DNA from: CAYSCZ01 sp051155775
Lineage (GTDB): Bacteria > Bacteroidota > Bacteroidia > Cytophagales > Cyclobacteriaceae
NCBI GenBank assembly: GCA_051155775.1
Contig: DAXETV010000014.1
Location: forward strand, 124,001 to 188,000
Direction: 5' to 3'
DNA: 64,000 bases
The notes beneath the pieces are model-generated. The model searched no databases and was not told where the DNA came from. It was given only the letters and a program-made list of their open reading frames with translations. Shown here piece by piece: positions 29,349 through 37,898 of this stretch (within the stretch, counting starts at the first letter, position 1; every line of letters starts with the position of its first letter). The position numbers were made by a program, and so were the translations under genes.

Positions 29349-30478
29349 GCCTTTTCATCAACGATTTCAACCTTCATATTTTCCGAAGCGTTGGCCGGAG
29401 CCTCTACTACCAAACTTTGACCTTCTTTTAAACCACTCACAACAGCGGAATCTTTGTCGATTTTATGAATAACAACTTTTTTACTTTTCAGTAAGCCATC
29501 TTGTTCTATAAAAACCTCATTCTTGTTTCGAAGAATATTTCTTGGTATGGTCATAGCATTTGGTATAGCCCTTCCGGGTATGATTGCTTTCAGAAATAGT
29601 CCATCATATATATCATTTACTAAACCATTGTCGATTTTGATAAATATATTAATGGATTGATTGGTTTGATCGACGTAATCACCTTTTCGAACAACACTGC
29701 CTTCCCAGAATATGCTTTCATCGGATTCGCTAATCACTTTGACTTTACTACCTTCCTGTACAAAACTGATATCCTCAATCTTACAGGGGACCTTTAACTC
29801 TAATTGATTGGTACGTATGATACTTGCAATATTATTGCCCGGGTTAACCACTGAACCAACTTCTATATTCACAGCTGTAATGCTTCCATTGTATGGAGCA
29901 TAGAAATAGTATTTTTTTAAATTCTCTTCCAGACTTTTAATCGCATAATATTCTGTAAGGATATTTTTGGAAGCTAAAAATGTCTTTTCTTTGATTGATT
30001 TAATCTCCGGCAATGGCGGAAGGTCTTCATTAAGGTCAATGATTTCGAAATAATCCCTCCAACTTTGATAGTTATTTTTAAAATCGATCTTAAAATCCGG
30101 AAGTATTGAGGCTAACAAATTCAGAAAACTACTTTTTCTGGATTGAAGCGTAAGCTTTTCCTCAGTATTGTTGATTTTAAAGAGCAGTTGCCCTTCACTA
30201 AAATTTTGACCTTCTTTTAATGGTATGGCTCCATATTCCAACTTACCTCCTACCTCAGCAGTCAGGTTTAATCTTCTGGAAGAACCAACCCTGCCATAAG
30301 CTTCAATATTTACATCGACTTCATCATAAATAACCTCAACTGTTTTAACATAATTTTTAACCTCCGGTGGCTTTCTTTCAGGTGGGGATTTCTTTTGACT
30401 CGATAAAAAATCCATAGCCACGAAACCTGCTGATAAGATGATCGCCACTGATATCAGGACAATAATTGTTTTTTTCAT
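29345..30478 (-). CDS. RND efflux periplasmic adaptor (copy 2)
   Basis: A 377-residue membrane fusion protein, first gene of the efflux operon. N-terminal anchor at about residues 4-25, lipoyl half with GQNFSEGQLLFKINNTEE, a short hairpin, and the returning half (KYYFYAPYNGSITAV). It should form a hexameric sleeve between permease copy 2 and TolC. The order adaptor, permease, adaptor, permease, TolC argues for tandem duplication of an adaptor-permease unit. No local regulator gene is present, so the control of the operon is not visible. Confidence 0.93.
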   Translation of the reverse strand: MKKTIIVLISVAIILSAGFVAMDFLSSQKKSPPERKPPEVKNYVKTVEVIYDEVDVNIEAYGRVGSSRRLNLTAEVGGKLEYGAIPLKEGQNFSEGQLLFKINNTEEKLTLQSRKSSFLNLLASILPDFKIDFKNNYQSWRDYFEIIDLNEDLPPLPEIKSIKEKTFLASKNILTEYYAIKSLEENLKKYYFYAPYNGSITAVNIEVGSVVNPGNNIASIIRTNQLELKVPCKIEDISFVQEGSKVKVISESDESIFWEGSVVRKGDYVDQTNQSINIFIKIDNGLVNDIYDGLFLKAIIPGRAIPNAMTIPRNILRNKNEVFIEQDGLLKSKKVVIHKIDKDSAVVSGLKEGQSLVVEAPANASENMKVEIVDEKA

Positions 30479-30547
30479 AGTATTATTTGAATACCACTAT
30501 TTAAGTAAATTTCCCTTAAAATGTTTCAACAATTTTCAGATAACCAA

Positions 30548-31834
30548 TTATTCACATAATTTCCCGAACCTCTCCCTCGCTGCAGTTGCAAGGTGTTCCC
30601 TGTGATCAGGATGGGCTATTTTTATTAATTCTTTAGCGCGTTGACTTAGTGATTTACCATACAAATTAGCCACACCAAACTCTGTTGCTATATAATGTAC
30701 GTTAGCTCTGGTTGATACAACACCTGCTCCGGGCTTAAGCATCGGCACTATTTTACTTACGCCTCGATTCGTAGTGGAGGTAAGCGCAATGATGGGTTTG
30801 CCGCCTTTGGAGTATGATGCACCTCTAATAAAATCAATCTGCCCACCAACACCGGAAAAATGTTTGGTCCCTATGGAATCAGCACAAACCTGGCCGGTAA
30901 GGTCTATTTCGATTGCGCTATTAATGGCTGTCACTTTCGGGTTTTGCCTGATGGTAGCAACATCATTAACATAAGCCACATCTTTCATCAGTACTCCCAG
31001 ATTATCATCAAGGAAATCATAAAGCTTCTGAGAACCCATCACGAATGTTGCCACTATTTTTTCACGATCAAGCTTTTTTTCTTCTCCGGTAAGTGCACCT
31101 TTTTCTATCAGGGGTAAAATACCATCAGAGAACATTTCTGTATGTATTCCAAGCCTTTTATGGTTCCCCAAAGCGGCAAGTACTGCATTAGGGATATTTC
31201 CAATGCCCATTTGCAGGGTGGCTCCATCATCGATCATTGCTGCCACATTTTGGCCAATTTTTTTCTCTGTAGCGCTAATTTCCCCCAGCTCAAGTTTTGG
31301 AAGCTCACTTTCATGTTCTACAAAAAAATCGAAGTGCTCAATGCTTACACATGCATCACCAGCAGCTCTGGGCATTTTAGGATTTACTTGTGCAATAACC
31401 AATTCAGCCTTTTCAATGGCAGCTAAGGTTGCATCCACAGACACACCCAAAGAACAGTAACCATGTCTGTCAGGTGGCGATATTTGAACAAGGGCAGTAT
31501 TTATAGGTAATATATTTTGCCTGATTAAAACAGGTGTTTCACTCAAAAAAACCGGGATATAATCCGCTCTGTTATTTTGTGTTGCTTTTCTAACATTTGC
31601 ACCAACAAATAATGACCTCAAGAAAAAATGCCCATCATATTCCTCATCCACATATGGTGCAGGGGTTTCCGTATGAAGGTGGGTTAACTCAACATTATGC
31701 AGCTCATTTTTTCGGGCAACCAAAGCATCAATAAGGATTTTAGGTGCTGCCGCTACACTGTGAATAAAGATCCTGGTATTAGATTTTACATGACTGAGTG
31801 CTTCCTCTGCTGAAACATATTTTGGTTCTTTCAT
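30548..31834 (-). CDS. Acetyl-CoA hydrolase/transferase family protein (4-hydroxybutyrate CoA-transferase-like)
   Basis: A 428-residue class I CoA-transferase. The glycine-rich MGIGNIPNAV and the following HTEMFSDG, whose Glu carries the CoA thioester intermediate, are both present, as is the C-terminal VVSTRANVHYIATEFGVANL block. Enzymes of this size exchange CoA between acetate, succinate, butyrate or 4-hydroxybutyrate; which acid is used here cannot be read. It is divergent from the L-2-hydroxyglutarate oxidase gene across a 249-nt region containing an inverted repeat. Confidence 0.92.
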   Translation of the reverse strand: MKEPKYVSAEEALSHVKSNTRIFIHSVAAAPKILIDALVARKNELHNVELTHLHTETPAPYVDEEYDGHFFLRSLFVGANVRKATQNNRADYIPVFLSETPVLIRQNILPINTALVQISPPDRHGYCSLGVSVDATLAAIEKAELVIAQVNPKMPRAAGDACVSIEHFDFFVEHESELPKLELGEISATEKKIGQNVAAMIDDGATLQMGIGNIPNAVLAALGNHKRLGIHTEMFSDGILPLIEKGALTGEEKKLDREKIVATFVMGSQKLYDFLDDNLGVLMKDVAYVNDVATIRQNPKVTAINSAIEIDLTGQVCADSIGTKHFSGVGGQIDFIRGASYSKGGKPIIALTSTTNRGVSKIVPMLKPGAGVVSTRANVHYIATEFGVANLYGKSLSQRAKELIKIAHPDHREHLATAARERFGKLCE

Positions 31835-31937
31835 GATGAATTTTCTTGGTTTAATTAGACCACGAAATTATATACACTGGCTTACAATCAAATGAAGATT
31901 GTCTTTATTGCTCATGATAAATGTTTGAGAAAAAATT

Positions 31938-31966
31938 TATTCAATAGTCATATAAAATATTGAATA
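31938..31966. promoter_or_regulatory. Inverted repeat TATTCAATA-N11-TATTGAATA in a divergent promoter region
   Basis: Perfect 9-bp arms with centres 20 nt apart (two helical turns), plus a third TATTGAAT at 31995-32002. It lies between the divergent CoA-transferase and lhgO genes, a natural place for a shared operator. AT-rich repeats can arise by chance, so confidence is low. Confidence 0.35.
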
Positions 31967-32083
31967 GAGATTACATTTAGTTTACTTAAAACAATATTGA
32001 ATTTCTGATTTTTATTATGATTTGTGTAGCAATCATTAATAAATAAAAAATAAATCTACGATAATTGCTATCTATTAATAATT

Positions 32084-33283
32084 ATGTACAGTGTAGTTAT
32101 CATAGGTGGAGGCATTGTTGGACTGGCCACAGCACTTAAACTTAAGCTGAAGAGTCCATCTTTAAAAATTGCATTACTGGATAAAGAAAAATCGTTAGCC
32201 GTTCATCAGACAGGTCATAATAGTGGTGTGATCCATTCAGGCATTTATTATAATCCGGGAAGTTACAAGGCAAGAAACTGCGTAGATGGATACAAACAAT
32301 TAATAAAATTTTGTAACGAAGAGGAAATACCTTACGAGATCTGTGGAAAAATAATTGTGGCCACCAGAGAAGATCAACTACCTCAACTTGATATGCTTCT
32401 GGAACGAGGCACAAAAAATGGATTGTTTGGCATAAAAAAATTATCTGGTGGAGCATTAAAAGAATATGAGCCAAATGTTTCGGGATTGGGCGGCTTGTTT
32501 GTTCCACAAACCGGTATAATCAATTATAAAGTAGTTGCAGATAAATATGCTGAAATCATCAGGCACTTTAATGGGGAAATCCATCCTTCGACAGAAGCTT
32601 TAAAAGTATCTTTCATTAAAAATAAAATTGTCAACATACAAACCAATAAAAATAGTTTTAATGCAAGAGTAGTTGTGAATTGTGCAGGATTATTCTCTGA
32701 TAAAATGGCGAAAATAATCGGGGGTAGACAAAATTTTCGAATTATACCTTTCAGGGGTGAATATTACAAGATAAAAAGTAACAGGAAGCACTTGGTTAAA
32801 AACCTGATATATCCCGTTCCAGACCCTAATTTTCCTTTTTTAGGCGTACATTTTACACGTATGATCAACGGGGATGTAGAGGCCGGCCCAAATGCTGTTT
32901 TCTCCTTCAAAAAGGAAGGTTATAGCAAAATGAGCTTTAAAGCAAAAGAAACGATGGAAAGTTTAACATGGCCTGGCTTTCAAATCGTAATGAAAAAATA
33001 TTGGAAGACAGGTCTGGGAGAAATTTACAGATCTTTTTCAAAGGCTGCTTTTACTAAAGCTTTACAGCAACTTGTTCCCGAAATAAAAAGTGAAGACCTT
33101 ATCAGTGCTGAAGCTGGGGTACGGGCTCAGGCTTGTGATAAAAATGGTGGCCTCATTGACGATTTTTTAATAAATGAAGGGGAAAGCTATATAAATGTAT
33201 GTAATGCGCCGTCACCTGCTGCAACATCATCTTTATCGATCGGGGATCATGTATCAGACCTGGTACTAAGTAAATTTAAATGA
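32084..33283 (+). CDS. lhgO: L-2-hydroxyglutarate oxidase
   Basis: A 399-residue FAD enzyme of the DAO family. The dinucleotide-binding GGGIVG is at residues 8-13, followed by the family block HQTGHNSGVIHSGIYY, which is characteristic of LhgO/L2HGDH. It oxidises L-2-hydroxyglutarate, a side product of dehydrogenases, to 2-oxoglutarate and passes electrons to the respiratory chain or oxygen. The C-terminal block AEAGVRAQACDKNGGLIDDF is also typical. Start is ATG directly before the FAD strand. It is followed 63 nt later by a peroxiredoxin gene, which would fit peroxide produced by oxidase activity. Confidence 0.94.
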   Translation: MYSVVIIGGGIVGLATALKLKLKSPSLKIALLDKEKSLAVHQTGHNSGVIHSGIYYNPGSYKARNCVDGYKQLIKFCNEEEIPYEICGKIIVATREDQLPQLDMLLERGTKNGLFGIKKLSGGALKEYEPNVSGLGGLFVPQTGIINYKVVADKYAEIIRHFNGEIHPSTEALKVSFIKNKIVNIQTNKNSFNARVVVNCAGLFSDKMAKIIGGRQNFRIIPFRGEYYKIKSNRKHLVKNLIYPVPDPNFPFLGVHFTRMINGDVEAGPNAVFSFKKEGYSKMSFKAKETMESLTWPGFQIVMKKYWKTGLGEIYRSFSKAAFTKALQQLVPEIKSEDLISAEAGVRAQACDKNGGLIDDFLINEGESYINVCNAPSPAATSSLSIGDHVSDLVLSKFK

Positions 33284-33346
33284 CCTTAAACACCTCATTT
33301 AAAAACCTCGTACATAACCCTATTAATAACTAAAAACCGATCCACT

Positions 33347-34003
33347 ATGATAGAAGAATCTCATACGATATCATTACCAAGAATAGGAGATACCGCTCCT
33401 GATTTCGATGCTAATACGACCATTGGCACGCTTAATTTCAACGAGTTTAGTAAGGACCGTTGGGTCATACTCTTTTCTCACCCGGCTGATTTCACACCGG
33501 TTTGTACAACAGAATTGTCAGAATTTGCCAAAGAAGAGGATTATTTCACAAACCATAACACAAAGCTGATTGGCGTAAGCATTGATAGCATTCATTCGCA
33601 TGTTGCATGGGTACATAATATTAAACAGCGGTTAGGTGTGGAGATCAATTACCCGATCATAGCCGACCTAACAGGGGACGTGGCCAGAAAATATGGCATG
33701 CTCCACCCGGGAGAAAGTGATACTTCCACCGTACGTGCAGTATTTTTTATAGATCCCGCGAAAAAGATACGTTTGATCCTTTATTACCCACTAAATGTTG
33801 GGCGAAACATAGACGAGATCAAAAGGACACTGGTAGCATTGCAAACTACAGACTCAGAAAAAGTAGCCTGCCCAGTGAACTGGAGGGAAGGTGATAAAGT
33901 GATAGTACCTCCACCTAAGACCATGGCTGAAGTTGAGGAAAGATTGACCAATGACAGCTATGAAAAAATAGATTTCTACCTGAATAAGAAGTCACTCAAT
34001 TAA
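33347..34003 (+). CDS. Peroxiredoxin, 1-Cys (Prx6) type
   Basis: A 218-residue thiol peroxidase. The peroxidatic Cys53 lies in HPADFTPVCTTE, the motif of the Prx6/1-Cys branch, and the C-terminal extension with CPVNWREGDKVIVPPP is also characteristic. It reduces hydrogen peroxide and organic hydroperoxides in the cytoplasm. It follows lhgO in the same direction and is closed by a strong terminator that runs straight into the moeB start codon. Confidence 0.94.
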   Translation: MIEESHTISLPRIGDTAPDFDANTTIGTLNFNEFSKDRWVILFSHPADFTPVCTTELSEFAKEEDYFTNHNTKLIGVSIDSIHSHVAWVHNIKQRLGVEINYPIIADLTGDVARKYGMLHPGESDTSTVRAVFFIDPAKKIRLILYYPLNVGRNIDEIKRTLVALQTTDSEKVACPVNWREGDKVIVPPPKTMAEVEERLTNDSYEKIDFYLNKKSLN

Positions 34004-34022
34004 TACATTTTAATATGGTTTT

Positions 34023-34053
34023 AAAGCGTCTTTTGTGAAAAGGCGCTTTTTTT
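34023..34053 (+). terminator. Rho-independent terminator after the peroxiredoxin gene
   Basis: AAAGCGTCTTTT pairs with AAAAGGCGCTTT over 12 bp (one G-T pair) around a 3-nt loop, followed by a run of T up to 34053. The next base is the A of the moeB ATG, so terminator and start codon abut. Confidence 0.85.
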
Positions 34054-35190
34054 ATGAGAGATTGCATTTTAACTCCATCAGAACTGGTAAGATACAGCAG
34101 GAACCTCATCCTACCCGAAATAAATATAGAGGGTCAAAAAAAATTAAAAAACTCAAAAGTTCTGGTTGTTGGGGCGGGCGGTCTGGGAGCTCCTCTATTA
34201 CTTTATTTAACTGCTGCTGGTGTTGGAAACATAGGCATTGTTGATTTTGATGTTATTGATGAAAGTAATCTACAGCGTCAGGTATTATTCGCCACCAGTG
34301 AAGTCAGCCAAAAAAAAGTTGACATTGCCCGGAATAAGTTGAATGATTTAAATCCTCATGTTCAGATAAAGACCTACCCTACTCAATTAACTTCGGAAAA
34401 TGCCATTGAGGTAATAAGGGATTATGATGTGGTTGCGGATGGTTCTGATAATTTTCCAACAAGATACCTGGTTAACGACGCTTGTGTAATGCTTGGAAAA
34501 ACAAATGTCTATGCATCAATTTTTCGTTTTGAAGGACAGGTCTCTGTATTTAACTATCTAGATAAAAATGGGTTGTATGGGCCAAATTACAGGGATTTGT
34601 TTCCTACACCCCCTCCCCCCGGAATGGTTCCAAGCTGCGCAGAAGGGGGCGTTTTAGGTGTTCTGCCAGGAATTATTGGCTGTATGCAGGCCAATGAGGT
34701 GATCAAAGTAATTACAAAAGTTGGAAATCCACTCTCCGGGAGGTTATTTTTATTTGATGCTTTAAATTTTGAAAGCAGGACTTTAAAAGTTAGAAAAGAT
34801 AAAAACACACCTCTGATCGATAAATTAATTGATTATGAAGCATTCTGTGGCCAGACAAATGATCATGCGGGTATACAGGAAATGGATGTGTTTGAACTTA
34901 AAAAAATGATTGACGATAAAGTTGATTTTCAATTAATTGATGTAAGGGAACCTTATGAATTTGATGTTGTGAACATCAATGGAATACTTATACCCAAGGA
35001 TGAGCTTGAACACAATATTGATGCTATTCAAAAAGAGATACCTGTGGTTTTACACTGCAGAAGCGGTAAACGAAGTGCCGACTCCGTAAGGTTATTAAAT
35101 AAAAAATATGGATTTACTAATCTGTTCAATCTTAAAGGCGGCATATTAACCTGGATTGATCAGGTAGATCCACAACTTCCTAAGTATTAA
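34054..35190 (+). CDS. moeB: MoeB/ThiF/HesA-family adenylyltransferase with C-terminal rhodanese domain
   Basis: A 378-residue E1-like enzyme that adenylates the C-terminus of a sulfur-carrier protein (MoaD or ThiS type), joined to a rhodanese that can supply sulfur. The ATP-binding VGAGGLG lies at residues 39-45, the conserved Cys195 is in PSCAEGG, and the rhodanese (about 272-378) has active Cys335 in CRSGKR. The two CxxC zinc pairs of E. coli MoeB are missing. The ATG is immediately after a terminator T-run, leaving no room for a leader unless there is read-through. Its stop codon overlaps that of the convergent dehydrogenase. No molybdopterin or thiamine genes are nearby. Confidence 0.9.
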   Translation: MRDCILTPSELVRYSRNLILPEINIEGQKKLKNSKVLVVGAGGLGAPLLLYLTAAGVGNIGIVDFDVIDESNLQRQVLFATSEVSQKKVDIARNKLNDLNPHVQIKTYPTQLTSENAIEVIRDYDVVADGSDNFPTRYLVNDACVMLGKTNVYASIFRFEGQVSVFNYLDKNGLYGPNYRDLFPTPPPPGMVPSCAEGGVLGVLPGIIGCMQANEVIKVITKVGNPLSGRLFLFDALNFESRTLKVRKDKNTPLIDKLIDYEAFCGQTNDHAGIQEMDVFELKKMIDDKVDFQLIDVREPYEFDVVNINGILIPKDELEHNIDAIQKEIPVVLHCRSGKRSADSVRLLNKKYGFTNLFNLKGGILTWIDQVDPQLPKY

Positions 35191-36131
35191 TTAACCCGGT
35201 TTATAGTCTTTCCCTCCAAAAACCCTTTAACGTTTTCCGCCACAAGTTCCATTAATCGAAGTCGTGATTCAAATGAAGCCCATGCATTATGTGGTGTTAT
35301 TACACAATTCCTGGCGTGTAAAAGAGGATTACCTTTTTCTGGTGGTTCATCGGATAAAACATCCAAAGCTGCCCCTGAAATTCTTTCAAGGATTAAAGCT
35401 TCTGCAAGGTCGTATTCATTTATTATTTCCCCTCTACTTGTATTTATCAGAAAAGCACTTTTTTTCATGAGGTTTAGCATAGACCAATTCACCGATCCTA
35501 CTTTATCAGGTGTAAGTGAGGTATGTATGCTTAAAAAATCACTGCTTCTGAATAGCTCATCTTTTGTTACTTTTTTAAATGGACAATCAGCCAAAGATTT
35601 CGTATGTACAATAACCTCCATAGAAAAAGCCTGACCTAACGCTGCTACCGCTTTACCGATACTGCCATACCCCCATACACCGAGTACTTTGTTTCCCAAA
35701 AATATTAATGGTGTCTTCGTATAACTAAAATCCTCACTATTTACCCAATCCCCCTTATGTACACTTTGATTATGAATGCTCACTTTATTTGTAATTTCGA
35801 GCATGAGTGCCATGGTGTGCTGGGCTACTGCTTGTGTGCTATATGCCGGGATATTGGTTACGGTGATTCCACGGTTACGGGCTGCCTCCACATCAATTAT
35901 ATTATACCCTGTCGCGGTCACTCCTATGTATCTCAAGTTAGGCAGATACGACATAATCTCTTTATCAAGCCGTACTTTATTGGTCAAAATGATATCAGCG
36001 TCTATAGCCCGCTCAAGGATTTGATGCTTCTTGGTACGGTCATAAACAGTTAAATAACCCAGATCTTTCAGACTTTGCCAGCTTAGGTCACCAGGATTCA
36101 TGGTGTATCCATCAAGGACAGTAATCTTCAT
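35187..36131 (-). CDS. D-2-hydroxyacid dehydrogenase, NAD-dependent
   Basis: A 314-residue enzyme of the D-isomer-specific 2-hydroxyacid dehydrogenase family, close in pattern to hydroxypyruvate/glycerate dehydrogenases. It has the substrate loop VTATGYNIID, the nucleotide-binding GVWGYGSIG (a GxGxxG motif), and the catalytic sequence INTSRGEIINE, with the His in TPHNAWAS near the end. Probable reaction: reversible reduction of a 2-oxoacid such as hydroxypyruvate. It is the last gene of a run of three overlapping genes on the minus strand: a 52-residue membrane protein, DUF2452, and this enzyme (4-nt ATGA overlap). Confidence 0.92.
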   Translation of the reverse strand: MKITVLDGYTMNPGDLSWQSLKDLGYLTVYDRTKKHQILERAIDADIILTNKVRLDKEIMSYLPNLRYIGVTATGYNIIDVEAARNRGITVTNIPAYSTQAVAQHTMALMLEITNKVSIHNQSVHKGDWVNSEDFSYTKTPLIFLGNKVLGVWGYGSIGKAVAALGQAFSMEVIVHTKSLADCPFKKVTKDELFRSSDFLSIHTSLTPDKVGSVNWSMLNLMKKSAFLINTSRGEIINEYDLAEALILERISGAALDVLSDEPPEKGNPLLHARNCVITPHNAWASFESRLRLMELVAENVKGFLEGKTINRVN

Positions 36132-36598
36132 GCATTTACTTCTTCATTCCTTTCCAGTACTTCCCATGTATGATCGGACAGCAGTTTTACTTTCGCTATA
36201 AAGTGGTCAAAAGGCATACTTCTTCCCCACTCATCCGGAGAAATCATAGATAATACATCTTCACCGTTCTTTCGCTTATATAAGAAATAATCCTGATTTA
36301 TTACCGGACTAAAGCTCATTTTCGATAGATATATCCGCTCTGAAAGGTTCATCCGCTCTCTAAGGTCCTTGGTTTGTTTTACTAAAGTCTGCATTTGATC
36401 ATAAAGTTGCTTAAACTGCCGGTTGGTTTGATCGTACATGGCAGACATTGCCTTACCCTTTATTCTTCCCTGATCCTCGGGCTTAACAATTGCACTCCCA
36501 ATGGTATGAGCAAATTCAATCAGACCAGGGTCAGCTGTAGTCTTTTCCTTAAGTTTATCAAGATCTATTCTATCTACGTCTATTTTATTGTTGCTCAT
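36128..36598 (-). CDS. DUF2452 domain-containing protein
   Basis: A 156-residue protein matching DUF2452: the FAHTIGSAIVKPED opening, a helical QLYDQMQTLVKQTKDLRER core and the closing block MISPDEW...FIAKVKLLSDHTW. The start chosen is the ATG giving MSNNKIDVD; a TTG 69 nt upstream would lengthen the protein into the preceding gene. No signal peptide, so cytoplasmic. Function is unknown. It overlaps the small membrane protein upstream by 14 nt and the dehydrogenase downstream by 4 nt, so all three are probably translated from one message. Confidence 0.85.
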   Translation of the reverse strand: MSNNKIDVDRIDLDKLKEKTTADPGLIEFAHTIGSAIVKPEDQGRIKGKAMSAMYDQTNRQFKQLYDQMQTLVKQTKDLRERMNLSERIYLSKMSFSPVINQDYFLYKRKNGEDVLSMISPDEWGRSMPFDHFIAKVKLLSDHTWEVLERNEEVNA

Positions 36599-36743
36599 TC
36601 TCTGTCTTATTAAGTATTCTCTCTTTGAGGTTTTTTTTGGCTCCCGGCCAAGTGGTTCTGCTACCAATATCTATACAGATAATTATTAAAATTATCAGAA
36701 AGATTGCTGCTGAAATGAAAAATATCTTTTTCGATCTTTTCAT
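36585..36743 (-). CDS. Small single-span membrane protein, 52 residues
   Basis: An ATG-started frame of 52 codons: a basic N-terminus (MKRSKK), one strong hydrophobic helix at residues 7-25 (IFFISAAIFLIILIIICID), then a polar tail with SRTTWPGAKKNLKERIL. Layout is that of a signal-anchored small protein. Its end overlaps the DUF2452 start by 14 nt, and the sequence looks constrained and coding-like. No family is recognised with certainty. Possibly an anchor or partner for DUF2452. Confidence 0.6.
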   Translation of the reverse strand: MKRSKKIFFISAAIFLIILIIICIDIGSRTTWPGAKKNLKERILNKTENEQQ

Positions 36744-36811
36744 TCTTTTTTTGTTATAACAACACGACAGGATAAAAGTTACGCTATAGATTACGTAAGT
36801 TGATTTTGTTA

Positions 36812-37477
36812 TTATTGGTCCAGTAATTCTATTTTAAATATCAAAGTTGAATTTGCTGGTATTTTTCTCATATTCCTTGATCCATAGCCAAGCTCAGCGG
36901 GGATTTTTAAAATGGCAATGCTCCCTTTCTGCAGTAGTGCTATGCCTTCGTCCCAGCCTTTTATTACACGACCCTGTCCAAGAACAAAAGAAAAGGGTTT
37001 ATCCCGATCATATGAGCTATCAAACTTTGTTCCATCTTCCAAATAACCTGTGTAATGAACGATGACCTCATCACCAATTTCGGGCATTTCCCCATCACCC
37101 ACTTTGATAAATTTATATCCCAAACCTGATTCGGTATACTGATGTCCAATCTTCATCCTTTCTGTCTTCCACTCCATGAGGGCTTTTTGCACAAAGAGTA
37201 TTTCCAGGGGTTTCTTTTTTAATTCATTTTCCGCAAGCTTTATCAGAAATTCATCGGAAAGCTTTGCATCCAGTTTGATTTCAGTTGGTTTACTCTTGTC
37301 TCCAAAAAGTAATGCTTTGTTGCTGCTATCAAAAAATGCTATACAGAGCTCTGCGAACAGCTCGTGGCGGAAGCAGTAATCGGCGTTATTTTGATCCTCT
37401 TCACAGGTACATTGAGCTAACAGTTGGTTATTTAAGATAATAAAAACTGCCAAAACAAATAATAATCGCTTCATCAT
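36812..37477 (-). CDS. FKBP-type peptidyl-prolyl cis-trans isomerase, exported
   Basis: A 221-residue protein with signal peptide (about 1-21, cleavage near LLAQ) and a C-terminal FKBP domain at about residues 125-221. The FKBP core is complete: VIVHYTGYLEDGTKFDSS, FVLGQGRVIKGWDEGI, and IPAELGYGSRNMRKIPANSTLIF. The region before it carries several cysteines (QCTCEED) and has no clear domain. It should assist folding of periplasmic or outer-membrane proteins. It heads or belongs to a run of minus-strand genes with two other small proteins upstream. Confidence 0.93.
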   Translation of the reverse strand: MMKRLLFVLAVFIILNNQLLAQCTCEEDQNNADYCFRHELFAELCIAFFDSSNKALLFGDKSKPTEIKLDAKLSDEFLIKLAENELKKKPLEILFVQKALMEWKTERMKIGHQYTESGLGYKFIKVGDGEMPEIGDEVIVHYTGYLEDGTKFDSSYDRDKPFSFVLGQGRVIKGWDEGIALLQKGSIAILKIPAELGYGSRNMRKIPANSTLIFKIELLDQ

Positions 37478-37506
37478 GAATTCAAACCAATAAATTATTT
37501 TGCTTA

Positions 37507-37776
37507 TTATCCAGCAAAGGCTCTTTTTTTTCTAAAAGTGATGGGAATGTAGTCCTCCGTTGGTATTCCTATATGAGCGAGTTCCCATTTTTTGTCATAT
37601 CCGTTTACAATCTGTCTTATACACTCTACCCTGCCATCTGTAGGATAAGGACAATCGTCCCAATGAAAAATTTCTACCCTGTATTGGTACTGTCTGGTGG
37701 TACCATTGACTTTAACTTCAACCTCAATTTCCTGATCCTCAGTGTCCTGAGGGATTTCTATACCAATTATACTCAT
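37507..37776 (-). CDS. Conserved hypothetical cytoplasmic protein, 89 residues
   Basis: A small soluble protein with a compact alternating strand pattern: EIPQDTEDQEIEVEVKVNG, RVEIFHWDDCPYP and HIGIPTEDYIPITFRKK. The start chosen is the ATG giving MSIIGIEIPQ; an in-frame ATG at 37812 and a GTG at 37845 would add a hydrophobic stretch that could pass for a signal anchor, but the downstream ATG seems more natural for this type of protein. No function recognised. It lies 30 nt upstream of the FKBP gene in the same orientation. Confidence 0.6.
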   Translation of the reverse strand: MSIIGIEIPQDTEDQEIEVEVKVNGTTRQYQYRVEIFHWDDCPYPTDGRVECIRQIVNGYDKKWELAHIGIPTEDYIPITFRKKRAFAG

Positions 37777-37898
37777 CGTATCGTTGTTGTTAAATGATAA
37801 TACAAAAATCATTCCTAAGAACACAAAATACTGATAACCAATCACTTAAAGAAACACATTTAATAGCAAGCTGATCATATATGAAACACATCGAACAA

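Noticed and set aside
29065..29472. 135-codon open frame on the plus strand
   Set aside because: It is fully antisense to the RND adaptor and permease junction, has low-complexity serine/isoleucine content typical of reverse-strand shadows, and no plausible start context.
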